Shown in pieces: positions 50,297-59,197 of a stretch of 64,000 nucleotides of DNA. Under the pieces are notes generated by a model that did not search any database, was not told the DNA's origin, and saw nothing but the letters and a program-made list of their open reading frames with translations. The stretch's first letter is position 1. Each line of letters starts with the position of its first letter. The position numbers were made by a program, and so were the translations under genes. The stretch is from Mycobacterium sp. Aquia_213 (GTDB lineage Bacteria > Actinomycetota > Actinomycetes > Mycobacteriales > Mycobacteriaceae), in the NCBI RefSeq assembly GCF_026625985.1, contig NZ_CP113116.1, positions 2,604,001-2,668,000 on the forward strand. Reading direction: 5' to 3'.

Positions 50297-50908
50297 CTAG
50301 AGCCCGGATGGCACGACCTGGCCGTTGACCGTCACCGCGACCTGGCCGGTCGTCGGGTTGAACTCGATCTTGCCGTGCTCGAAGGTCGACACCTGTAGGT
50401 CGCCGACGGTGTTCACGTCGCTGGTGGGTAAGCCCAGCGGACCTGCCGAACCGTTCGTGCCGGTGACCGCGGGCGCGCCGGCCGGGTCGCGTGGGATATT
50501 CCAGGCCTCCCGGATCTTGCCCAGGATGATGAATGCGGGCGTGCCGGGCTGGTTGTTCTTGGCGGTGATCGCGCCGCCCTGGAACTGCTGGAATACCACG
50601 CCGCTCTCCCGGGTTCCCGCGTTGCGGTCACCCGTCAGGGGCTTGCCGAGAGCTTGCTTCTGACTCTCGGTTGCCGACGAGTATTTGGCAGCGATCGGGC
50701 CGGTCAGAGTCACCTCGATTCCGCTCTCTCCGGTGAGCTTCACCTCGGCGGGCTGCGCTGGGGCGTGAGACGTGGACGTGGTGTTCACCCCGACTTGAGG
50801 CGGTGCCGACGCGTCGACGCTCTTGCCGCCATTGCTGCAGCCCACGGTGATCAGCGCGACGGCGGCCAGGCCGACGACTGCCGCGTGGTGGTATGCGATC
50901 GGTCTCAT
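50297..50908 (-). CDS. Lipoprotein with LGFP-type repeats
   Basis: The 203-residue protein has a lipobox (AVALITVGC, C24). The mature part is Ser/Thr/Pro-rich and then carries two LGFP-like repeats: LGKPLTGDRNAGTRESGVVF, and GPLGLPTSDVNTVGDLQVST leading to FEHGKIEFN. LGFP repeats are thought to anchor or bind at the mycolate-containing wall in Corynebacteriales. The protein should sit on the outer face of the plasma membrane. It is convergent with the DUF1906 gene, 27 bp between stops. Confidence 0.82.
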   Translation of the reverse strand: MRPIAYHHAAVVGLAAVALITVGCSNGGKSVDASAPPQVGVNTTSTSHAPAQPAEVKLTGESGIEVTLTGPIAAKYSSATESQKQALGKPLTGDRNAGTRESGVVFQQFQGGAITAKNNQPGTPAFIILGKIREAWNIPRDPAGAPAVTGTNGSAGPLGLPTSDVNTVGDLQVSTFEHGKIEFNPTTGQVAVTVNGQVVPSGL

Positions 50909-50999
50909 AGGCGTCCCCCGGGTGTCTGGCGCGTGGTCTTCGTAGCTCCGAACGAACCTACAAGGCGGTTACAGACGGCGAGCCAGAGCACCTCGACGC

Positions 51000-53282
51000 T
51001 TACCTGCGGGTAGCAGATACGGCGATATCAGCGAGCGCAGCTGCGGCGCCGAATAGGTGGCCTTGCGCCAATCCGCATCCGGCCATGAAGACCGTTTCCG
51101 CCTGCTCTGAGGTTTCGATACCTTCGGCGATCACCTTGAGTCCCAGCGCTTCGCACAAGCCGATGACCGACCGGTACAGCGTGAGGTTTCGACCCGGCTC
51201 GACGCCCGCCGCGAGGCCACGGTCGAGCTTGACGATTTGGACGGGCAGCTCGTGCAGGTAGGTCAACGAGTTGTAACCCGTGCCGAAATCGTCCAACGCC
51301 AGTCCGATGCCTAGTTCGTTCAACCGTCTGATGGCGGCCGCTCCCTCGGCGAGATCAACGATGGGGAGCGTCTCGGTGATCTCCAGGACGAGTCGATGTG
51401 GCGACAGCCCGTGCCGTGCGAGTGTGCGGCTGACGGTGCGTTCGAAATCAACGCTGCCCAGCCGCGCGGCACCGATGTTGACGTGAAGATCCAGATCGAG
51501 GCCCGCGGCTTGGATCTGCGCACAGGCCTGATCGAGCACGAAGGCATCGAGTCGTGCCCCCATGCCGTTGGCTTCAGCCAGCGAGACGAAGGTTTGGGGA
51601 GGAATCTTTATCCCGCTCGGTGCCGTCCACCGGGCAAGTGCCTCGACGGCGACCGGCGTGCCGTCTGGGAGGGTCACCACGGGCTGATATTTGAGCTGAA
51701 AGCCTTGCGGGACAGCGCCGTTCGCTTGTCGCAGTGCAGTCGTAAAATCCTCCGAGACACTGAATGCCGGGCGGTACACCACGGCAGTGTCTTTGCCCAG
51801 CCGCTTGCCGGTGTACATCGAGATGTCGGCCTGTCTGAGCAGCTCGTCGGAGGTCGGCGGAACGTCGTCGGAACCGGGACTTACCAGGCCCATGCTGGCA
51901 CGCACCCGCACCGAAGTCCCTTGCACCGAGAACGGACTTCGAAGAGCCATTCGGAGCTGGTCGGCGACCATCTCCGGTGCGCCGACAGCACCGGCACTGA
52001 GGATGGCGAACTCGTCTCCCCCGATGCGGGCCAGTGTGTCGGCGGGGCCAAGGCAACTCTGTAGGCGCGCACTGATCGCGCACAGCAACTCGTCGCCGGC
52101 CGCATGCCCGAAACGGTCATTGACGTCTTTGAAGTCGTCGATGTCGACGAAGATCAAGACGAACAGGCCGCCGCGGATGGCTTCGTCCAGCCGTTGGGCC
52201 AACAGCAATCGATTGGGTAGGCCGGTCAGTGCGTCGTGGTGAGCCTGATAGGCAAGGCGGCGCTTGGCGTCGACGATCTGTTCGGTCAGCATCCGCTGCA
52301 CCCGCATGGCCACCAGGTAGCGGGTCGCGACGAGCAACGCCATCGCCAAGTAGGTGCTAGCGAATAGTGCGTCGATCCCCCGTCCGACCAGCACTTGAAA
52401 AGTGAGCAGGGCCGTGCTGCCCATGAAACCCACGTAGGGCAGCGTCAGCTGTGCCCAGTTGGTCGGCTCCTCGTTGTTGTCGTCGTCGTGAGGGCGGGGC
52501 CGCGGAGGTAGTACGAGCAGGCTCCACGCGATCAACAGCGGAGCCATGACGAATCCGATGCCGACCCACAGATCCAGCACCGTCACACCGACGCTCCGAA
52601 GGTAGGCGAGCAGCCTGTCCGAGGAGGTGAGGGTGATCACCGCGGCGGCAAGCAGCATGTAGTTCGCCCGGCCCGGCCGGTACGGCGGCCACCACATCGC
52701 CAGCAGAACCGCGCCCACCACCGTGACGAGCTCAATAGCGGCGATCCCATAAACGACCGCGGTATTAGTCGACCGTGGCAGCGCGGCGCCGCCCATGGCA
52801 CCCAAGCGGGCGATGTACACCAGATGGCAAAACGCCAACGCGGTCACCAGTCCGTCGAGAACGGTCGTGGTGACCCCTCGCCCTGCTCGCACCCGGGTGC
52901 GGACGTCGTGACCACTGCCGGCGCGCACGAGCAGGAGCATCGCCACGCCGAACAAGAGGCCGGCGACAAAGTAGGCGACGACGGCAGGCTTCGGCGCGGT
53001 TCCGCCGGGGTGGCCGGCGCCGCCCAGCTGCGAGCCACCCTCGGCGGTCAGAAAGATCGCTATCGCCCCTAGCAGGGATACTCGCCACCACCGTGATAGG
53101 CCGGCAACCCGGCCCACGACGACGAGCCCAACGAGTAATGCGCCGACACACAGCGATGCTTCGAGGGCAAACTGCACGCGTCGCGCCACCGCCACTCCCC
53201 ACAGGGCGAGCGCGTTGAACGCTGCCGCGGCGACGACGACGGCAGATAGCCCAAAATGCAGGCGGCGACTCTGAAACGACAA
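51000..53282 (-). CDS. Membrane GGDEF-EAL bifunctional c-di-GMP protein
   Basis: The 760-residue protein has about ten N-terminal membrane helices (residues 10-325). The GGDEF domain follows (ALTGLPNRLLLAQRLDEAI; RIGGDEFAIL at 419-428) and then the EAL domain (VAVEALARW at 545-553; LDDFGTGYNSLTYLHELP). The active motifs of both are intact, so both synthesis and breakdown of c-di-GMP are possible. The TTG start has GGAGGGGG five bases upstream. A second GGDEF gene lies at the right edge of the window. Confidence 0.93.
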   Translation of the reverse strand: MSFQSRRLHFGLSAVVVAAAAFNALALWGVAVARRVQFALEASLCVGALLVGLVVVGRVAGLSRWWRVSLLGAIAIFLTAEGGSQLGGAGHPGGTAPKPAVVAYFVAGLLFGVAMLLLVRAGSGHDVRTRVRAGRGVTTTVLDGLVTALAFCHLVYIARLGAMGGAALPRSTNTAVVYGIAAIELVTVVGAVLLAMWWPPYRPGRANYMLLAAAVITLTSSDRLLAYLRSVGVTVLDLWVGIGFVMAPLLIAWSLLVLPPRPRPHDDDNNEEPTNWAQLTLPYVGFMGSTALLTFQVLVGRGIDALFASTYLAMALLVATRYLVAMRVQRMLTEQIVDAKRRLAYQAHHDALTGLPNRLLLAQRLDEAIRGGLFVLIFVDIDDFKDVNDRFGHAAGDELLCAISARLQSCLGPADTLARIGGDEFAILSAGAVGAPEMVADQLRMALRSPFSVQGTSVRVRASMGLVSPGSDDVPPTSDELLRQADISMYTGKRLGKDTAVVYRPAFSVSEDFTTALRQANGAVPQGFQLKYQPVVTLPDGTPVAVEALARWTAPSGIKIPPQTFVSLAEANGMGARLDAFVLDQACAQIQAAGLDLDLHVNIGAARLGSVDFERTVSRTLARHGLSPHRLVLEITETLPIVDLAEGAAAIRRLNELGIGLALDDFGTGYNSLTYLHELPVQIVKLDRGLAAGVEPGRNLTLYRSVIGLCEALGLKVIAEGIETSEQAETVFMAGCGLAQGHLFGAAAALADIAVSATRR

Positions 53283-53480
53283 CGCGCCCCCTCCGCGGCG
53301 TTGAAGTTCAATATCCTTGCAGACTAGTTTGCCGGTTGGAACCTTATCGCGTAACTAGCTATCCCCGCGGCCTCGTCAACACGTCGGCGCCACTTTCACC
53401 GGTCTGGCACCATGGAGCTTCCGGGCCACGCGGCGCACCAGGTCGTCAGAGCCAACCGCGCCCGCCAAAGAGGAGTTTCC

Positions 53481-53804
53481 GTGGGCCTATTCAAGAAGAA
53501 GCAGCCCGAAACAGCCCCCGCCGATGCCAAGGTTTACTACTCCACCCCTTTTGGCGACACCAAAGACGGCAAACAAAAGCCGTTCTTGCTTGAACGCGAC
53601 GGTGTTTGGTACGTGCCGGTTTTTCGCAGCGTGGAATCGATGAAAGCGTTCTATGAGCGATCTAGCCGCGCCGGGTACATGATCCTCGAAGGTGACGTGA
53701 AGACGGTGATGGACACCAACCGCTCAATCGAGCTGATGAAGCGAGTAGCGGTCGTCATTGAGCCGTTCAGCGATCATCCGGTCGAGATCATGCCCGACTC
53801 TTGA
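53481..53804 (+). CDS. Small SseB-like hypothetical protein
   Basis: The 107-residue product starts VGLFKKKQPETAPADAKVYY after AGAGGAGTTTCC. The core FLLERDGVWYVPVFRSVESM with KAFYERSSRAGYMILEGDVK resembles the N-terminal part of SseB-type proteins, but the match is from memory and weak. There is no export signal. It lies alone between convergent and divergent neighbours; the next two minus-strand genes point at it. Confidence 0.65.
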   Translation: MGLFKKKQPETAPADAKVYYSTPFGDTKDGKQKPFLLERDGVWYVPVFRSVESMKAFYERSSRAGYMILEGDVKTVMDTNRSIELMKRVAVVIEPFSDHPVEIMPDS

Positions 53805-53817
53805 CGGACGCTGAGCG

Positions 53818-54024
53818 TCACTTCTTGAGGTGCTCTTGTAGCTTGGGGTACAGCTCGATGACGTCCTCGACGCCCAGAAGCTCTTTCGGCAGCTCGATTT
53901 CGCGGACGGACTGCCCGGGCCCAGCGATGGGTCCACCTGTTCCCGCCTCGGGGTTGGTTGAGGTCCGTTTACCGGCGGTGCCGATTATGTTCGAGCGATC
54001 ATCAATGAGCACAGTGATTTTCAT
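53818..54024 (-). CDS. Small hypothetical protein
   Basis: The 68-residue product starts MKITVLIDDRSNIIGTAGKR after GAGGAAAACC. It has a short beta-like N terminus, a Pro/Gly-rich middle (GTGGPIAGPGQ) and a C-terminal helix (VEDVIELYPKLQEHLKK). It sits 12 bp after the 111-residue gene upstream and is almost surely co-transcribed. No family is recognised. Confidence 0.6.
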   Translation of the reverse strand: MKITVLIDDRSNIIGTAGKRTSTNPEAGTGGPIAGPGQSVREIELPKELLGVEDVIELYPKLQEHLKK

Positions 54025-54036
54025 GGTTTTCCTCAC

Positions 54037-54372
54037 TCAGGTGTTGAGCGGCAGGTCGCTGAATTTGACGAATTGGAGTAGGAACGGCACGGCGATGCTG
54101 CTGTCGTTTCTGACCTTGAATTCGTAGAACACCTCGGGTGCGTGGTCGTCGCCCGGGCCGCCGCGACACATCGCGAAATCGTATGTGACCAAGACGTTTC
54201 TGGCGGTATTGTTGCCGCCCTGGGATCTCCCCTTGGGTATCGCCCGGAACACGATTGGACCTTGGTTTGGTCCGCCGTTCGGACCTGGGTCCGTGAAGAA
54301 GTTCCAGTTCCAGTACTGAATAGAATTCGCTGCGATGGTCCAATTGCCGTCTACTTGCCAACGTACGGGCAT
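54037..54372 (-). CDS. Hypothetical beta-rich protein
   Basis: The 111-residue product starts MPVRWQVDGNWTIAANSIQY after GGGGGACCGAT. It is rich in aromatic and Asn/Gly residues (YWNWNFFTDPGPNGGPNQG) and ends with VFYEFKVRNDSSIAVPFLLQ. The repeated beta strands look like a small jelly-roll. No signal peptide. It is operonic with the 68-residue gene. No family is recognised. Confidence 0.6.
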   Translation of the reverse strand: MPVRWQVDGNWTIAANSIQYWNWNFFTDPGPNGGPNQGPIVFRAIPKGRSQGGNNTARNVLVTYDFAMCRGGPGDDHAPEVFYEFKVRNDSSIAVPFLLQFVKFSDLPLNT

Positions 54373-54492
54373 ATCGGTCCCCCAGTCTCTTTGTTGTGCG
54401 CCGTCGTTGGCGCCTGCTGGAAAAGTAGTACTGACTCAATGCGATAAGCGTGAGTAGTTCACTACCTGAATCGGCGTTCTACGGGCGCAGCG

Positions 54493-56532
54493 TCAGCGTT
54501 CGATCACTGTCAACGAGCCATGGTTCAGATCGCTGGTGACGTAGGCGAAGTGCGTAGTCGGGTCGACGGCGATGGCGAGCGGATTGTTACCGACGGCAAG
54601 GATTCCGGTGACGATGCGCCTCGTGGTGTCGACCACCGATACGGACGCGCCGCTGTAGTTGGCCACGTAGGCGGTGTTCGTCGGCGGGTCCACTGCGACA
54701 CCTGCGGGGCGTTGCCCTACGGGCACACTAGCGGTGACGCCGAGGCTGATCGTGTCGACGAACGACACCGATGCATCATCGCCGCTGGCGATATAGGCGG
54801 TGTGCGATGCGGAATCGATGGCGATACCGGCCGGGTGGACGCGAAGCGCGACAGAACCGATGACGGTTCGGTTCGTGGTATCGATAACCGTCACCGTCGG
54901 ATCAGCAGTGGTGACAAACAAGCGGTGAGCGGTCCGATCGATGGCCACGCGGCTGGGACCTTTTCCGGTCGGCACCGTCCCCGTCACGGTATGCGTCGTC
55001 GTGTCGATGACCGACACCGATGCGTTATCACCGTTGGTGGCATAGGCGATGCGGGCATCCGGGTCGACCGCTATTCCGCCCGGATGGCTACCGACACCAA
55101 TTCTGGCGATGACCGTGCCGTTGGCGGTGTCGATGACCGAAACCGACGAGTCATCGAAGTTGGTGACGTAGACGGTCCGGGTCGACGGATCCACGGCAAC
55201 ACCCACCGGGTGGAGTCCCACAGCGACGGTGGCTGTGACCTTGCGACTGGCGGTATCGACCAGCGACACGGAGTTGGAACCGGTGTTCGCGACATAGACG
55301 GTGTGTGTTTCGGCGTCGACCGCGACGCCGAAGGCGCCATTGCCGACCCGTACCGAGGTGGCGATCGTAGGAGGACCACTCGGCACTGCCGTGACCCCCG
55401 CACTAGGCGTGGCTCCCCCGCTGGGTGCCGATGGCGGCGGTGCGGCCGGCGCAGATCCCGTCGTCTGCGTAGATCCAGTCGTGGATGTGTGTGTCCGCAG
55501 AAGGTAAAGGCTCGCGCCCCCCAACACCACCACCACCGCGATCACTGCGCCGGCGACAATCCGAGACCGGTTGGCGCGGTTGCGGTTCCCCGCCGTCTTC
55601 TGCGGGGGGTCGGGGTGCAATGGTGTGTGCGCTTGCTGCGTTGGCTCGCTCGGGAATGAGTCCACTTGGGTGGGGGCAGTGGCACTGGCGGGGTGTGACT
55701 CCACACTCGGATCCGGTCGATGTAGCGGCACCGTGATCGCATCGCGCGCGGCGCGCGCCATATCCACCGGGGTGGCGTAGCGCTGCGCAGGGTCCTTGGC
55801 CATGCCAGTGGCGATGACCGCATCGAATGCCGGCGGCGCGCCGCAGTCAGACGGGCGCGGCGGCGGCTCCGACAGATGTCCTGCCAGTTGTTGCTCGATG
55901 CTGTCACCCGGAAATGGGGCGCCTCCCGTCAAGCACTCATAGAGCACGCAGGCGAGCGCGTAGATGTCCGAGCGCGCATCGGCCTGACCGACCCGGAAGC
56001 GCTCCGGTGCCATGTAGCGCAGCGTGCCGACGACCGCGTCCGTCCCCGTCAAACCGGTCTCGCCCAGAACCCGCGCGATCCCGAAATCGATCAGATACGC
56101 AAAGTCGTTTTCATCGAGCAAGATGTTGGAGGGCTTGATATCCCGATGTACCAATCCAATCTTGTGCGCGGCATACACGGCGTGGGCCACCTGCTCGACG
56201 ATGTGCACCGCGCGTGAGGGAGCCATCGCACCGGAGGCCAGCACGGTCGCCAGGTCGCGGCCGTCAATCAGCCGCATGTCGACGAATAGCCGCCCGTCGA
56301 TCTCGCCGTAGGTGTGAATTGGCACCACGTGCGGGTTGTTCAACCGTGCCGCTGAGTGGGCCTCGCGACGGAATCGCTGTTGAAACGTTCTGTCCGCAGC
56401 AAAATGCGCCGCGAGCACTTTCAGCGCGACTATCCGATCGGTGACGGTGTCGTATGCTCGCCAGACCTCGCCCATGCCGCCTCGGCCGAGCAAATTGATG
56501 AGGCGGTACGGGCCGAACGGGGTCCCCTCCAT
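54493..56532 (-). CDS. Receptor-like Ser/Thr protein kinase with 7-bladed beta-propeller
   Basis: The 679-residue protein has a Hanks kinase domain: GRGGMGEVW, K38 in ALKVL, H129-R130-D131 in VHRDIKPSN and DFG at 149-151. A Pro/Thr-rich linker leads to one membrane helix (about 320-342), then an extracellular domain. That domain has seven repeats of about 42 residues with the VAVDPxTxxxYVTN and VSVIDT pattern, which fold as a seven-bladed YVTN propeller. The layout is like PknD, whose sensor is an NHL propeller. GGGAGG precedes the ATG; the longer open frame upstream overlaps the divergent gene. Confidence 0.93.
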   Translation of the reverse strand: MEGTPFGPYRLINLLGRGGMGEVWRAYDTVTDRIVALKVLAAHFAADRTFQQRFRREAHSAARLNNPHVVPIHTYGEIDGRLFVDMRLIDGRDLATVLASGAMAPSRAVHIVEQVAHAVYAAHKIGLVHRDIKPSNILLDENDFAYLIDFGIARVLGETGLTGTDAVVGTLRYMAPERFRVGQADARSDIYALACVLYECLTGGAPFPGDSIEQQLAGHLSEPPPRPSDCGAPPAFDAVIATGMAKDPAQRYATPVDMARAARDAITVPLHRPDPSVESHPASATAPTQVDSFPSEPTQQAHTPLHPDPPQKTAGNRNRANRSRIVAGAVIAVVVVLGGASLYLLRTHTSTTGSTQTTGSAPAAPPPSAPSGGATPSAGVTAVPSGPPTIATSVRVGNGAFGVAVDAETHTVYVANTGSNSVSLVDTASRKVTATVAVGLHPVGVAVDPSTRTVYVTNFDDSSVSVIDTANGTVIARIGVGSHPGGIAVDPDARIAYATNGDNASVSVIDTTTHTVTGTVPTGKGPSRVAIDRTAHRLFVTTADPTVTVIDTTNRTVIGSVALRVHPAGIAIDSASHTAYIASGDDASVSFVDTISLGVTASVPVGQRPAGVAVDPPTNTAYVANYSGASVSVVDTTRRIVTGILAVGNNPLAIAVDPTTHFAYVTSDLNHGSLTVIER

Positions 56533-56689
56533 GGAAACCTCCCGACGGCAGCAATTCAGCAACACCATAGTCCACCGCCGGTGCGGCAGACGTGGCAACC
56601 GATGTGCCTGCGCGACGGTCCACCGATGAATTTCTGGCGCGCCGTTCGTCATACCTTTGAATGGATAAATCGACAGCAAAGGACAAGTC

Positions 56690-57166
56690 ATGACCGCCGA
56701 CGCCGAACGCTACGTCGTCACACGCACCATCGCCTCCAGGCCGGAACAGATCTTCGCCGTTCTTGCCGATCCCGTTCGCCACCAGAACACCGAGCCCGGC
56801 GACTGGGTGCGCGACGCGAAGGATGCGGCACCCATTAGCGGCACCGGACAGATCTTCGCGATGAACATGTACCTCGAGCAGGCCGGCGGGCACTACATGA
56901 CCTACAACCTCGTGAACGTATTCGACGAAGACCATGCCATCGGGTGGATGCCGGGCGTGCTTGATGACACCGGCAACCACACCCCCGGCGGTTGGTCGTG
57001 GCGGTACGACCTCGCTCCAAACGCCGACGGCACGGACGTCACGCTCACCTATGACTGGAGCGGTACGACGCAGGATTTCCGCGAGCGGGTCGGCGCGATG
57101 CCCATCTTTCCGGCGGACTACCTCGCCGCGTCGCTGGCGACATTAGAGCGATACGTCGCGAATTAG
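56690..57166 (+). CDS. SRPBCC-family protein
   Basis: The 158-residue protein has the START-like opening ERYVVTRTIASRPEQIFAVL with ADPVRHQNTEPGDWV, and the closing strand VTLTYDWSGT with the C-terminal helix YLAASLATLERYV. AAAGGACAAGTC precedes the ATG. It is divergent from the kinase, 157 bp between starts. The ligand is unknown; related mycobacterial proteins bind lipids or polyketides. Confidence 0.82.
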   Translation: MTADAERYVVTRTIASRPEQIFAVLADPVRHQNTEPGDWVRDAKDAAPISGTGQIFAMNMYLEQAGGHYMTYNLVNVFDEDHAIGWMPGVLDDTGNHTPGGWSWRYDLAPNADGTDVTLTYDWSGTTQDFRERVGAMPIFPADYLAASLATLERYVAN

Positions 57167-57191
57167 TCGCGATCCCCCACCTCGGCCGGAA

Positions 57192-57509
57192 TCAGCCGGG
57201 CGGTACCAGTGGCGGACGACATGTGTTGGCGCCCGGATCCCACCACCAGCCGTTGTCGCATGCCAATGGTTGTGGTCCGACGCCCAGCGGACGACACAAA
57301 TTGGCCGTCGGGTCCCACCACTGCCCCGCGTCACATGCCAACGGTTGGGGCCCGACACCGAGCGGCCGGCAGACCTTGCCCGTCGGGTCCCACCACTGGC
57401 CATCGGCGCAGTCGGCCGAACTCACCGCGGGCGTCGCGATCGTCGTGACCGCCATTGGTGCCAACGCCACCATGACGACGGCGGAAAGTTTGCTAGCGGA
57501 CTTTCTCAC
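57192..57509 (-). CDS. Secreted cysteine/tryptophan-repeat protein
   Basis: The 105-residue product has a signal peptide (about 1-33, AVVMVALAPMAVTTIATPAV) and then three tandem repeats of about 25 residues with the pattern C-D-x-G-Q-W-W-D-P-T-x-x-x-C-R-P-L-G-V. Each repeat has two cysteines, so three small disulfide loops are likely. The repeats are also near-identical at DNA level (75-bp period, 57250-57420). The GTG start has GGGGAGG seven bases upstream. Function unknown; the WWDP units may bind glycans or the wall, which is a guess. Confidence 0.75.
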   Translation of the reverse strand: MRKSASKLSAVVMVALAPMAVTTIATPAVSSADCADGQWWDPTGKVCRPLGVGPQPLACDAGQWWDPTANLCRPLGVGPQPLACDNGWWWDPGANTCRPPLVPPG

Positions 57510-57616
57510 TACGGGCCTCCCCTGGTGGCGTATGCCGCGTGGTGCATGCATCATCGAACCGCTCGGGCATGGAGGTCAAGCCCGTCCGATTGAGCAGAGA
57601 GCGGTTGACGCATCGA

Positions 57617-58429
57617 ATGAAGTTTCCTGTCCCGATTCTGTTGGCGGTCTGCGTAGCTGGTTCGGTACTAGCCGGCGGTCCCGTCGGAGTCTCGCGGAGT
57701 GGCACCGGTGATGCCTACCCTTTTTCGTGCACCCGAGACTCGTTGACGGCTGATTTCGCCAGCCGTGACGGCCTGCCGCAGAGCGCAGTCCCTCCCTCCG
57801 AGTGGTACCGCACAAGTGCCGAGGGCCACTACTTGAATCAGGGCTGGGGACCCGCAGCGGACGCCCTACCTCCGCCGGTCATCCCGCCGGGCGCCGGTTG
57901 TGATGCCAACACGTGGAAGCGGGAACGGATCCTCGCGGCGGCCATGCGCTACATCTACGCACCCGACAACGCGCTGGGACTGCAATACCGTCACCATCAC
58001 ATCCCCGGCTGGGACCCACCAGCCTCGACGCATGCCGGTGGCGCCGAGGAGAATCCAGATACTGACACCCCGCATGAGTCGGTTGCATGGAGTTCCGGAC
58101 GAGGCCTGGATTGCTCCAATTTCACCGCGTGGGTCTACGACTACGGTTTGGGCATCAAGTTCAACGGCGATGTCCACCAGCAATACGACGGCAACGCGGG
58201 TCCGATGGGCACTCGCATCCCCAAAGCAGGGCCCTTCGCGCCCGGCGACCTAATTTATTTGCATCCCAACGGAAGCGAGAGCCAAGCCTCGCATGTGGTC
58301 ATCTACATCGACGACCAACACGTCATCGACAGCCGAGTCAATGCCCAGAATGTCATCGGGGTTCAGATTCGAAATCGGCAGGGCTGGTACCGGTCCGCTG
58401 TCCTCGGCGCGTGGCGGCCAATCGTCTGA
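57617..58429 (+). CDS. Secreted NlpC/P60-like cysteine hydrolase
   Basis: The 270-residue protein has a signal peptide (KFPVPILLAVCVAGSVLAGG). Its C-terminal half carries the NlpC/P60 core: nucleophile in GLDCSNFTAWVYDYGLG and histidine in SHVVIYIDDQHVIDS, with GPFAPGDLIYLHP between. Such enzymes cut peptidoglycan stem peptides. The N-terminal ~120 residues are not recognised. The start has a weak GAGAGC site; a longer frame upstream overlaps the divergent secreted-repeat gene. Confidence 0.8.
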   Translation: MKFPVPILLAVCVAGSVLAGGPVGVSRSGTGDAYPFSCTRDSLTADFASRDGLPQSAVPPSEWYRTSAEGHYLNQGWGPAADALPPPVIPPGAGCDANTWKRERILAAAMRYIYAPDNALGLQYRHHHIPGWDPPASTHAGGAEENPDTDTPHESVAWSSGRGLDCSNFTAWVYDYGLGIKFNGDVHQQYDGNAGPMGTRIPKAGPFAPGDLIYLHPNGSESQASHVVIYIDDQHVIDSRVNAQNVIGVQIRNRQGWYRSAVLGAWRPIV

Positions 58430-58463
58430 GCGGTCCGGGGTCAGCTACGGCCTGATTCCCCAG

Positions 58464-58820
58464 TCAGGTGCAAAGCGAAGGCGCGTCACACACGTTGCCG
58501 GGGCAATAGATTGAGTGTGCGGCGTTGACCATCGTTCCGACATCCGGCAACGTCACGCTCCGCTTGTCCAAGTGTTGGTGAACTTCGTCGGCAATCTGTT
58601 GCGGCGACCAACCCCACACCAGGTCGTAGCAGATGAGGTGCGCCTCCCCGATGAGCGCCTCTTCCGTCTGCGGCGGCCAGGTGAGGCCGACGGCACGCAA
58701 TTGGGCGAGGTATGCCTCATCCTGGGCCGTGGTGGCAGTCGCTGTCGCGGCGCTACCAACCAGCGCGGCGCCGGCCATCATGGGGATCGTGAGTCTGGCG
58801 AGCCAGCGGAGTGAGGGCAT
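58464..58820 (-). CDS. Secreted DUF732 protein
   Basis: The 118-residue protein has a signal peptide (MPSLRWLARLTIPMMAGAAL) followed by the DUF732 pattern: DEAYLAQLRAVGLTWPPQTE, HLICYDLVWGWSPQQIADEV and AHSIYCPGN with the paired cysteines. DUF732 proteins are small, secreted and common in mycobacteria; function unknown. GACGGG precedes the ATG. It is convergent with the NlpC/P60 gene. Confidence 0.85.
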   Translation of the reverse strand: MPSLRWLARLTIPMMAGAALVGSAATATATTAQDEAYLAQLRAVGLTWPPQTEEALIGEAHLICYDLVWGWSPQQIADEVHQHLDKRSVTLPDVGTMVNAAHSIYCPGNVCDAPSLCT

Positions 58821-59197
58821 TCGATTCCCGTCCGTTCTTTTGGCGTTAGCAAGGGCGCCCGTGTGGGCAAAGCAGCACAAATAAGGAGAATAGCGAACGG
58901 CGGGCAAGGCGGCTCCGCTATTGACGATGCGCTGTCGGATAGGGGTTCACTCCCCCGATGCCAGATGTCGGCCACCAAGCGCTCATCAAGCTGTAACTCC
59001 TTGTGCTGAAGCCTATCTCACACTCTGGATCGTCATCGTTCAACGTGCGGGATACGAGTTCCTCAACTCGGCCGGTCATTACTCGCGACCGCGACGCAGC
59101 AATACCGGCCCGCCTGTCGCAGCCAACTGAGACCTCCGGTCGGGCAAACGAGCGGCGACCGCGGGTCCGCGACCTAGCAAAAGCGGGTGGCTGTAGC
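58821..59197. other. 377-bp divergent intergenic region
   Basis: This is the space between the DUF732 and FKBP genes. The open frames inside it are shadows of the signal-peptide region of the FKBP gene or have no family features. I see no strong palindrome or terminator. Confidence 0.5.

Noticed and set aside
57250..57420. Short tandem repeats that could suggest a CRISPR array
   Set aside because: The 75-bp period is coding and in frame within a secreted protein; no spacers or cas genes.
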